Source: an uncultured Muribaculaceae bacterium
Lineage (GTDB): Bacteria > Bacteroidota > Bacteroidia > Bacteroidales > Muribaculaceae
Direction of reading: 5' to 3'
DNA length: 22,260 nucleotides
Assembly: GCA_910584735.1 (NCBI GenBank)
Contig: CAJUBM010000040.1
Coordinates: 1 to 22,260 of the forward strand
Part shown: in pieces, positions 16,000 to 22,260 of the stretch
Layout: each line of letters starts with the position of its first letter
Numbering within the stretch: position 1 is the stretch's first letter
Made by a program: the position numbers and the translations under genes
The notes under the pieces: model-generated
What the model was told of the DNA's origin: nothing
Databases searched by the model: none
The model's input: only the letters and a program-made list of their open reading frames with translations

Positions 16000-16002
16000 C
16001 AT

Positions 16003-16058
16003 AAAAAAAGCGAAAATGCCGACAGCCACCACTTAATCGCAAGGCACTGCCGGCATTT
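16003..16058 (-). terminator. Intrinsic terminator of the structured RNA
   Basis: A 12-bp stem, 16014-16025 with 16047-16058, has one G-U pair in the minus-strand RNA and a 21-nt loop. The minus strand reads TTTTCG then seven T's (plus-strand A run 16003-16009). On the plus strand there is no T run, so the direction is clear. Confidence 0.7.
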
Positions 16059-16290
16059 ATATGATGCCACATCAAAGGATGCGATGAAACTCCGAATGAC
16101 AGGATTTGAGTTCTCGACGTCCGTTGTAATCCGCCTGGCGCAAAACATAACCGTATGCGCTTCCCCATCCGTGGACAGGGCCGGGGCCCGCCATTGGGCG
16201 GCGAGGTTGTCTCGGCATTTCATATATAATTGATGAGTTTCCCAATCAACTTTGATGTGGCAAATCTTTGAGAGCTCTCTCTTCAATTTT
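16003..16290 (-). ncRNA. Candidate structured small RNA, family not recognised
   Basis: The minus strand carries a promoter, a foldable body and an intrinsic terminator, with no convincing protein gene. The transcript would run from about 16290 to about 16003, some 285 nt. Its core, 16065-16262, is closed by a perfect 13-bp helix (16065-16077 with 16250-16262), then a symmetric 8-by-8 internal loop, then a perfect 7-bp helix (16086-16092 with 16235-16241). The interior can form four local hairpins: 16102-16132, 16138-16160, 16188-16201 and 16202-16214. The closing helix cannot be explained by coding. I do not see the signatures of tmRNA, RNase P, SRP RNA or a tRNA. The 196-nt core is the size of a 6S RNA, but the branched interior argues against a plain 6S rod. 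A 95-codon ORF (15999-16286, minus) spans it but looks spurious. Confidence 0.65.
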
Positions 16291-16296
16291 ATAACG

Positions 16297-16328
16297 CAAA
16301 ATTAGAGGAGTTCGTTTAATTATGCAAG
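16297..16328 (-). promoter_or_regulatory. Promoter of the structured RNA
   Basis: On the minus strand a perfect -7 box TAATTTTG (16297-16304) lies 20 nt downstream of CTTG (16325-16328), three of four bases of the -33 consensus TTTG. It places transcription start near 16290, 28 nt before the closing helix. Confidence 0.65.
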
Positions 16329-16330
16329 AG

Positions 16331-16366
16331 TTTGACAAAAAATTTTTCATAGCCCCTGCAACTTTA
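16331..16366 (+). promoter_or_regulatory. Possible promoter of the efflux operon
   Basis: TTTG at 16331-16334 and CAACTTTA at 16359-16366 (four of six -7 positions) are separated by 24 nt, slightly long. They are divergent to, and nearly abutting, the small-RNA promoter. The leader would be about 50 nt. Confidence 0.3.
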
Positions 16367-16419
16367 GCACAGACACGTCCGTCTAAAAGTTGTATCCGTT
16401 ATCCGAAAAGGGACTCAAA

Positions 16420-17082
16420 ATGATAGAACTTAAAAACATAAACAAGACCTACCCGGGCGCCGTGCCGGTGCATGTACTGAAAGGCATAGACATGCACGTC
16501 AGAAAAGGAGAACTGGTTTCGATTATGGGCGCCTCCGGGTCAGGCAAATCCACCCTTTTGAACATCTTAGGAATACTTGACAACTATGATACGGGGGAAT
16601 ACCGTCTGGACGGGAAACTTATCCGCGACCTCTCCGAGAACCGCGCTGCCGAATACCGCAACCGTATGATCGGGTTCGTGTTCCAATCGTTCAACCTCAT
16701 TAATTATAAGACCGCCGTTGAAAACGTTGCCCTGCCATTATTTTATCAGGGTGTCTCGCGCCGGAAGCGCAACATGCTTGCCTTGGAGCAACTCGAAAAG
16801 ATGGGGCTGCGCGACCGTGCCTCACACCTGCCGGGAGAGATGTCGGGGGGACAGAAACAACGTGTGGCTATTGCCCGCGCCATGATAACCAATCCTTCCA
16901 TAATCCTGGCCGATGAGCCTACCGGCGCCCTCGACTCCCAGACCTCGAAAGATGTGATGCAGGTGTTCCACGACCTCAACCGCCGGGATGGCAAGACAAT
17001 AATAATCGTGACCCACGATCCCGGCGTGGGGGCCCAGACCGATAGGATTATCCGAATTTCAGACGGAGTTATAGTGGATTGA
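16420..17082 (+). CDS. ABC transporter ATPase, MacB/LolD type
   Basis: This 220-aa ATP-binding subunit powers the transporter encoded by the next two genes. It carries Walker A GASGSGKS (residues 37-44), Q-loop Gln89, the ABC signature SGGQKQ (142-147), Walker B IILADE (161-166), the D-loop ALD and the H-loop His199. The SGGQKQRVAIARA and DEPTGALD pattern is typical of the MacB/LolD/FtsE-like export group. I chose the ATG at 16420, which has an AAAGGGA ribosome-binding site 6-7 bases upstream. The longer reading begins with TTG at 16390. The stop is 7 bases before the first permease, so the two are tightly linked in an operon. All nucleotide-binding motifs are intact. Confidence 0.93.
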   Translation: MIELKNINKTYPGAVPVHVLKGIDMHVRKGELVSIMGASGSGKSTLLNILGILDNYDTGEYRLDGKLIRDLSENRAAEYRNRMIGFVFQSFNLINYKTAVENVALPLFYQGVSRRKRNMLALEQLEKMGLRDRASHLPGEMSGGQKQRVAIARAMITNPSIILADEPTGALDSQTSKDVMQVFHDLNRRDGKTIIIVTHDPGVGAQTDRIIRISDGVIVD

Positions 17083-17089
17083 CGGAGCG

Positions 17090-18313
17090 ATGTTAGACCT
17101 TATAAACGAAATATTACAGACGCTGAACCACAACAAACTGCGCACGGCCCTTACCGGGCTGGCCGTAGCCTGGGGCGTATTCATGCTGATAGTGCTGCTG
17201 AGTGTGGCACGTGGCGTGACAAATAAATTCCAGAGCTTCCAGGAAGGCGCCGGCTCAAAGGTGGTGCAGTTGTGGGGCGGATATACCTCAAAGCCTTATA
17301 ACGGGCTGCGCGAGGGACGCGGCGTGAAACTTCGCGACAACGACATATCACGGCTGGAACGTGCCTCCGGCAGCCATGTAGGGGAAGTCTCATCGGTGAT
17401 ATACGGGGAAGCCCAGACCATAACGGCCGGAACGCGATCCATAAACGGGGAATATACAGGCATGTACCCGTCAGCACGGGAGACCGAACGCCATACGGTA
17501 ATATCCGGGCGGTATATAAACCAAAAAGATATGGATCAGTGCGCCCATGTGATGGTGCTTTCGGAAGATTTCGCCCGCCAGCTTTTCCCACCCGATGGCG
17601 CCAAGGCCGTAGGGAGCCGTGTCAGCTGCAAAGGACTATCATTCCTTGTAATAGGCGTGTACAAAGCCAACTGGTACCGCGACAATATCATACCCTACAC
17701 CACTGCTCGCCATATGGCCGCCAACCCGGAGGAAGTAGGGTCGTTGAAGATACAGCTGGCCGATGTAAATTCCGAGACTGACGGCGAGACTGCCGAGAGT
17801 GATATACGCCGCACTGTTGCCGATGCCCACAACTTCGACCCTGAGGATGAAAGCGCATTGTTCGTAAACAACCGTTTCCTAAACGGTCTCAAAGCCCAGG
17901 GGGCTATGAACATACTTTCCGTATCGGTATGGGTACTCGGATTGCTGTCATTGCTCAGCGGCATAGTGGGTATCAGCAACATAATGTTCGTGTCGGTAAA
18001 GGAGCGCACCCACGAGATCGGCATACGCCGCGCCATCGGCGCCCGTCCGCGCTCGATACTCGTGCAGATAATAGCCGAAGCAATAGCCATCACCACTATA
18101 TTCGGATATATCGGCATCGTGTCAGGCACCGCCGTAACCCAGGTTATAGGAGCGGTAAGTAAAGGTTCAGACGCCCTGGAGAATCCCACCGTGAGCCTGG
18201 CATTGGCCTTCGAGGTAACACTGGTATTGGTAATAGCCGGAGCCATGGCCGGCCTCTTCCCGGCCTTGAAAGCACTGAAAGTAAAACCTGTAGAAGCCCT
18301 GAGAGATGAATAA
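17090..18313 (+). CDS. FtsX/MacB-type ABC permease (first)
   Basis: This 407-aa inner-membrane protein has a first transmembrane helix at about 20-40 (TALTGLAVAWGVFMLIVLLSVARG). A large periplasmic MacB-PCD domain (about 45-275) and three C-terminal helices (about 278-302, 328-352, 372-396) make up the FtsX core. The cytoplasmic motif VKERTHEIGIRRAIGARP, which contacts the ATPase, is clear, and it ends LFPALKALKVKPVEALRDE as expected. Relatives act mechanically across the periplasm rather than through a channel. Its gene starts 7 bases after the ATPase and its stop overlaps the second permease by 8 bases, indicating coupled translation. I infer that it pairs with the second permease as a heterodimer. 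Confidence 0.92.
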   Translation: MLDLINEILQTLNHNKLRTALTGLAVAWGVFMLIVLLSVARGVTNKFQSFQEGAGSKVVQLWGGYTSKPYNGLREGRGVKLRDNDISRLERASGSHVGEVSSVIYGEAQTITAGTRSINGEYTGMYPSARETERHTVISGRYINQKDMDQCAHVMVLSEDFARQLFPPDGAKAVGSRVSCKGLSFLVIGVYKANWYRDNIIPYTTARHMAANPEEVGSLKIQLADVNSETDGETAESDIRRTVADAHNFDPEDESALFVNNRFLNGLKAQGAMNILSVSVWVLGLLSLLSGIVGISNIMFVSVKERTHEIGIRRAIGARPRSILVQIIAEAIAITTIFGYIGIVSGTAVTQVIGAVSKGSDALENPTVSLALAFEVTLVLVIAGAMAGLFPALKALKVKPVEALRDE

Positions 18314-19598
18314 CGACAACCGGCTACGACGCATATCGGGCGCGTTTCCGCGTATGGCCATTTTTGATATAGAGAACTGGCGCGAGATAGGCACCACTCT
18401 GGCACGGAACAAAACCCGCACCTTTCTCACCGGCTTCGGCATATTCTGGGGAGTGTTCATGCTGGCCCTTCTGTTAGGAGGAGCGCAAGGTGGTAAGGAT
18501 ATGCTGCTTAGGAATTTCGACGGCTTCACAACAAACAGCGCCATAATGTTTTCCGGCAAGACCTCAATGCCATACAAAGGTTACGCCAAAGACAGATCCT
18601 ACGAGTTAGACCTTACAGACCTAAAACGCCTTAGGGAGGCCCTCCCTGAACTGCGTACCGTGACAGGCACACAATACCGGGGGAATTGCAGCTTCACAAA
18701 CGGGCGTTACTCCGTAGCCGGACAGACCATGGGGTGCCAGCCTGAGTTTGTGGATATAATGGAGCCGGTGATGTACAGCGGACGCTTCATAAACGAAACC
18801 GATATGGCTACCTCGCGCAAGGTGTGCGTAATCGGGAAACGTATAGCCGAGCAGATTTTCCCTACGGAGAAGGACCCGGTAGGGAAAATGGTGCAAATCA
18901 ACGGCGTGTCTTACCGCATAATCGGCATGGCCGGACAGGTCAGCGAAATAAATATGGGAGGCAAGATAGACGAGCAGGTAATACTCCCCTTCTCCACCTT
19001 CCGCAGGGCTTTCGGCACAGGCGACCAACTGGACGTAGTGATGATGGTTGCCAAGGACAAACAGCGTATCTCCGACATAAAGCAACGCATGCGCCGCGTG
19101 ATATATTCGCGCCATTACATACATCCCGAGGATGAACGCGCCCTGTGGATCATGGATATATCCGAGGAGTTTGAAAAAATCGACAAACTGTTCTTAGGCG
19201 TCTCGCTGCTGGCCGGCTTTATCGGTTTCTCCACCCTGATTGCCGGAATAATCGGCATTGGAAATATAATGTGGGTGATTGTGCGCGAACGCACACAGGA
19301 AATAGGCATCCGCCGTGCGTTGGGGGCAAAACCACGCGACATAATAGTGCAGATACTCTCGGAAGGGATGGCTCTTACTGCGGTGGCAGGCACAGCCGGA
19401 ATATCGGCGGCCGTGATAGCGCTCGGGATAATGCAGAGGGTAACAGCCAACGAAATCTCAACCCCCCAGTTCCAGATCCTCCCCTCGCAGGCAGTGTGGA
19501 TTATGGCGGTATTCCTCTCGTTGGGGTCGTTGGCGGGTCTGATTCCGGCAATAAAAGCCATGAGAATCAAACCCATAGAGGCCTTAAACGCAAAATAG
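18306..19598 (+). CDS. FtsX/MacB-type ABC permease (second)
   Basis: This 430-aa paralogue of the upstream gene has the same layout. A first helix (about 37-57, FLTGFGIFWGVFMLALLLGG) precedes a large periplasmic domain (about 60-295). Three C-terminal helices (about 300-325, 350-375, 395-420) carry the coupling motif VRERTQEIGIRRALGAKP and the ending AGLIPAIKAMRIKPIEALNAK. Its start overlaps the previous stop by 8 bases; a second in-frame ATG at 18354 would remove 16 residues and also be reasonable. The divergence between the two permeases suggests that both are needed as a heterodimer, whereas classical MacB is a homodimer with a fused ATPase. The substrate is not deducible from sequence. 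Confidence 0.92.
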   Translation: MNNDNRLRRISGAFPRMAIFDIENWREIGTTLARNKTRTFLTGFGIFWGVFMLALLLGGAQGGKDMLLRNFDGFTTNSAIMFSGKTSMPYKGYAKDRSYELDLTDLKRLREALPELRTVTGTQYRGNCSFTNGRYSVAGQTMGCQPEFVDIMEPVMYSGRFINETDMATSRKVCVIGKRIAEQIFPTEKDPVGKMVQINGVSYRIIGMAGQVSEINMGGKIDEQVILPFSTFRRAFGTGDQLDVVMMVAKDKQRISDIKQRMRRVIYSRHYIHPEDERALWIMDISEEFEKIDKLFLGVSLLAGFIGFSTLIAGIIGIGNIMWVIVRERTQEIGIRRALGAKPRDIIVQILSEGMALTAVAGTAGISAAVIALGIMQRVTANEISTPQFQILPSQAVWIMAVFLSLGSLAGLIPAIKAMRIKPIEALNAK

Positions 19599-19649
19599 CA
19601 CAATCAACATCTCCTAATATTACGAAATTAAAAAGCTGACAACATAAAA

Positions 19650-20750
19650 ATGAAAAAGTTTTTCAAAATCCTGATGTGGATTATCATTGCCGCCATACTT
19701 GTCGGCACATTCGTATTCCTCTTTATAAACTCCCGAGGGAAGACAACCACCTACGAACTGGTGTCGCCGGAAAAGGGGTCGGTTGAGCGCACCACCGTAC
19801 TTACCGGGAAAATCGAACCCCGCGATGAGATTGAGATAAAGCCCCAGATTTCAGGCATCATCACCGAGATACTCGTCGAGCCGGGCGACCGTGTTGAAAA
19901 CGGCGAAATAATAGCAAAGATAAAGGTTATCCCCGACGAAGGACAGCTCTCCTCGGCACAGAACCGCGTACAGGTGGCCCGCATATCACTCGAACAGGCC
20001 AAAGCCACATATGAACGTACCCGTATGCTGTTCGACAAAAAATATGAAAGCCGCGAGAAAATGGAGGCAGACAAAGCAGCCTACGAGCAGGCACAGGCGG
20101 AACTCGCCCAGGCCAACGACCAGCTTACCATCGTGCGCGACGGCGTATCGGCATCAAACGCGCAAGGTTCAAACACATTGGTGCGCGCCACGGTTACGGG
20201 TGTGGTGCTGGAAGTGCCTGTAAAGGTGGGGTCGTCAGTTATCCAGTCGAACACCTTCAACGACGGCACCACAATTGCAAAGATTGCTGACATGACCGAC
20301 CTCATCTTTAAAGGGAAGATTGACGAAACCGAAGTAGATCTTCTCTCGGAAGGACAGCCGGTAAAGATAAACGTAGGCGCTGTGGCAGGCTCGGAGTTCG
20401 AGGCCGTGATTGAAAAAATAGCCCCTATCGCTACCGATGATAACGGGACGAACACATTTGAAGTAAAAGCGGCAATAGGGGCGGCTTCGGCGTCAAACCT
20501 CCGTGCAGGTTATTCGGCCAATGCCACCGTAGTACTTGAAAAAGCTGAAAACTCGCTGATCGTGCCGGAAAGCGTGATTGAATATAAGGGGGATAGCGCA
20601 TTCGTATATGTACTTACCGCAGAGAAACCTGAACAGAAGTTTGACCGCAAAGCTGTAAAGACCGGCGTAAGTGACGGAATACAAGTCGCTATCGAGAACT
20701 CCGGGATTTCAGAAAAGACACGGCTTCGCGGAAACGAGATAAAAGAATAA
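19650..20750 (+). CDS. MacA/HlyD-type periplasmic adaptor
   Basis: This 366-aa membrane-fusion protein has an N-terminal anchor helix (about 5-27, FKILMWIIIAAILVGTFVFLFI). A lipoyl-like domain is split around a coiled coil (about 105-160, rich in Glu, Ala and Lys), where the VEPGDRVENGEIIAKI and VTGVVLEVPVKVGSSV halves meet. A beta-barrel (about 215-290) and a membrane-proximal domain (about 295-360) follow. It bridges the permeases in the inner membrane and the TolC-type tunnel. It lies 51 bases after the second permease and 20 bases before the outer-membrane factor. The length is typical for the family. Confidence 0.93.
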   Translation: MKKFFKILMWIIIAAILVGTFVFLFINSRGKTTTYELVSPEKGSVERTTVLTGKIEPRDEIEIKPQISGIITEILVEPGDRVENGEIIAKIKVIPDEGQLSSAQNRVQVARISLEQAKATYERTRMLFDKKYESREKMEADKAAYEQAQAELAQANDQLTIVRDGVSASNAQGSNTLVRATVTGVVLEVPVKVGSSVIQSNTFNDGTTIAKIADMTDLIFKGKIDETEVDLLSEGQPVKINVGAVAGSEFEAVIEKIAPIATDDNGTNTFEVKAAIGAASASNLRAGYSANATVVLEKAENSLIVPESVIEYKGDSAFVYVLTAEKPEQKFDRKAVKTGVSDGIQVAIENSGISEKTRLRGNEIKE

Positions 20751-20770
20751 AACCTCCAAGCATCAACATC

Positions 20771-22105
20771 ATGCCAAATAATATATTGCGACAACATTCG
20801 CTGAAAATTGCGATATTCTCCCTCCTGTCGGCCACGGCCTGCGGCACTATCCAAGCCGGTCAGGCATGGAGTCTCGACTCGTGTGTGAACTACGCAATAA
20901 CACATAATATAGATGTGCGGCGCCAAGGCCTACAGACCCTTTCCGGGGAACTTGACGTAACCTCTGCCAAAGATGCGTTTCTCCCTACAGCCGAGGCTTC
21001 GGCGTCCGAGTCGTTCAACTTCGGACGCGGACTGACCACAGACAACACGTATGTCGACCGAAATACATCGAACTTCCAATGGGGAATCTCGGTGAATGTA
21101 CCCCTCTTCCAGGGTCTTGAAAACGTGCGCCGACTGAAATACGCCAAATCTGCCATGGCCCGTACCCTTCTCGAATACGAAGCCGCCAAAGACAATGTGA
21201 CACTCAATGTAATATCGCAATACCTCCAGGTGCTGTATTCACGCGAAGTGGAACAAGCTGCTAAAGCCCAACTCGCATATTCGGAATATGAGGTAGAGCG
21301 TCAACGCAACCTCGTCGAGGCGGGCAAGGTTGCGGAAGCCGACCTCCTGGATGCCGAAGCCCAGATGGCACAGGACCGCCTACAGGCCGTATCGGCGGCT
21401 GACGACACGCGCATACAACTCATCACCCTCGCCAACCTGCTACAGCTTCCCTCGGCCGAAGGTTTCGATATAGAGGGTATAGCCGAAGACTCTCCCCTGC
21501 TCCCGGCGGCTGAAACAGTGTGGGAGGATGCCATGCGCAAAGACAACTCGCTCCTCGCCGCCCGGCAGGGAATAAAAGCCGCCGATGACAATATCACGCT
21601 GGCAAAGTCAGGATGGCTTCCACGGCTCAGCTTCAGCGCCAGCACAGGGTCAAGCTACTACACCGTGAGCGGAGTTCCGAACGAACCGTTCGGCCAGCAG
21701 ATGAGGCACAATTATTCCACCTATCTCGGCTTTCGTCTGTCAATACCTATCTTCGACGGCTTCTCAACCCGCAACAACGTGCGCCGCGCACGTCTACAGC
21801 GCCTGGAGGCGGAACTTGAGGCAGAACGCCGCGAATCCGAGCTTTACAAGACCATACGTCTGGCCCATACACAGGCACGTGGGGCCATGGAGAAATATCT
21901 GGCCTCAGACGAGACCCTCGTAAAGACCCGTCTGTCCTTCGAAGCCACACGCGAGAAATACTCCTTGGGACGCGCCACGCCCTACGAGTTCGAACAGGCC
22001 AAGACCAACCTGTTCCGCACCGAGATAAACCGCATACAGGCTCTCTACGAATACATACTGCGCTGCCGCATACTGCGTTTCTACCAGCACGAACCGCTCT
22101 TATAA
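20771..22105 (+). CDS. TolC-type outer-membrane efflux protein
   Basis: This 444-aa OEP-family protein has a signal peptide (about 1-29) followed by two structurally similar halves. Each begins with a short strand and long helices: WSLDSCVNYAITHNIDVRRQGL and VWEDAMRKDNSLLAARQGIKAA. The halves supply the beta-barrel and the periplasmic alpha-helical tunnel. The repeated sections around YLQVLYSREVEQAAKAQLAYSEYEVERQRNLVEAGKVAEADLLDAEAQ-like helices and the second equivalent (RATPYEFEQAKTNL) are characteristic. It would trimerise in the outer membrane and dock with the adaptor. As the fifth and last gene of the operon it has a 155-base tail without an obvious terminator. Confidence 0.92.
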   Translation: MPNNILRQHSLKIAIFSLLSATACGTIQAGQAWSLDSCVNYAITHNIDVRRQGLQTLSGELDVTSAKDAFLPTAEASASESFNFGRGLTTDNTYVDRNTSNFQWGISVNVPLFQGLENVRRLKYAKSAMARTLLEYEAAKDNVTLNVISQYLQVLYSREVEQAAKAQLAYSEYEVERQRNLVEAGKVAEADLLDAEAQMAQDRLQAVSAADDTRIQLITLANLLQLPSAEGFDIEGIAEDSPLLPAAETVWEDAMRKDNSLLAARQGIKAADDNITLAKSGWLPRLSFSASTGSSYYTVSGVPNEPFGQQMRHNYSTYLGFRLSIPIFDGFSTRNNVRRARLQRLEAELEAERRESELYKTIRLAHTQARGAMEKYLASDETLVKTRLSFEATREKYSLGRATPYEFEQAKTNLFRTEINRIQALYEYILRCRILRFYQHEPLL

Positions 22106-22192
22106 GTCATCACGGATTGGCAGAAAAGTCACATTTGAAACCATTTTGTCAAAAAAACGGGGCAAAATTGTTGGTTGTTGAAAAATAATATG

Positions 22193-22246
22193 TAACTTTG
22201 TGTTTAACAATAGTAGTGGTGCGATAAAAATCTTACCACTGTTATT
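22193..22246 (+). promoter_or_regulatory. Promoter and leader hairpin for a gene beyond the right edge
   Basis: TAACTTTG at 22193-22200 is a perfect -7 box, with GTTG-type sequence 19 nt upstream. Just past the predicted start lies an imperfect inverted repeat (22209-22220 with 22235-22246): outer 4 bp, a 2-by-2 mismatch, inner 6 bp, 14-nt loop. This is a leader hairpin or attenuator of the next gene. Confidence 0.5.
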
Positions 22247-22260
22247 AAAATATTAATATT

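Noticed and set aside
16093..16130. tRNA-like T-arm on the minus strand (CTCAAATCCTGTC followed by ATTCGGA).
   Set aside because: The loop resembles a T loop, but the flanking 5-nt arms do not pair and no acceptor 5' half is found, so it is not a tRNA.
15999..16286. 95-codon minus-strand ORF across the ncRNA region, and an overlapping 95-codon plus-strand ORF (15946-16233).
   Set aside because: Neither has a recognisable domain or a protein-like composition, and both cross the 13-bp closing helix and terminator stem of the structured RNA.

Overview
The window looks like a chromosomal segment of a Bacteroidales bacterium with roughly balanced GC. A gut Muribaculaceae-type genome is my guess, from style rather than proof. 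Three things support Bacteroidales: a short RpoD-type sigma factor without region 1.1, a complete Bacteroides-aerotolerance (bat) gene cluster, and repeated promoter boxes of the Bacteroidetes form TAnnTTTG. The window is compact and core-like. I see no transposase, integrase, CRISPR array, rRNA or tRNA.

Layout, left to right. Everything from 160 to about 16290 is on the minus strand: the primary sigma factor (160-1020), a DUF2007/universal-stress fusion protein (1173-2300), and a small helix-turn-helix protein with a possible self-operator (2477-2743). Then, read right to left, comes the moxR - DUF58 - BatD-like membrane protein - batA - batB - batC - batD - batE cluster (11704 down to 2941). 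Its tight junctions (a TGATG and an ATGA overlap) indicate an operon. MoxR is an AAA+ ATPase. The DUF58, BatA and BatB proteins carry metal-ion-dependent adhesion site (von Willebrand A) signatures. BatC and BatE carry TPRs and BatD is a large membrane-anchored ectodomain protein, so together they look like an envelope-associated chaperone or stress complex. Upstream lie a CNNM/CorC-like CBS-domain membrane protein, a small secreted hypothetical, a HEAT-like hypothetical, an M23/LysM cell-wall peptidase and nucleoside diphosphate kinase.

The 660-base gap 15759-16419 is not empty. On the minus strand it holds a well-formed promoter, a roughly 196-nt domain closed by a perfect 13-bp helix with a second 7-bp helix inside, and two successive terminator-like hairpins, the first followed by seven T. 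I interpret this as an independently transcribed structured small RNA of about 285 nt that I cannot assign to a known family. It is the most interesting item here.

From 16420 to 22105 the plus strand carries a five-gene tripartite efflux operon: a MacB/LolD-type ATPase, two different FtsX/MacB-type permeases, a MacA/HlyD-type periplasmic adaptor and a TolC-type outer-membrane factor. The window ends with a promoter and leader hairpin for a gene beyond the right edge.
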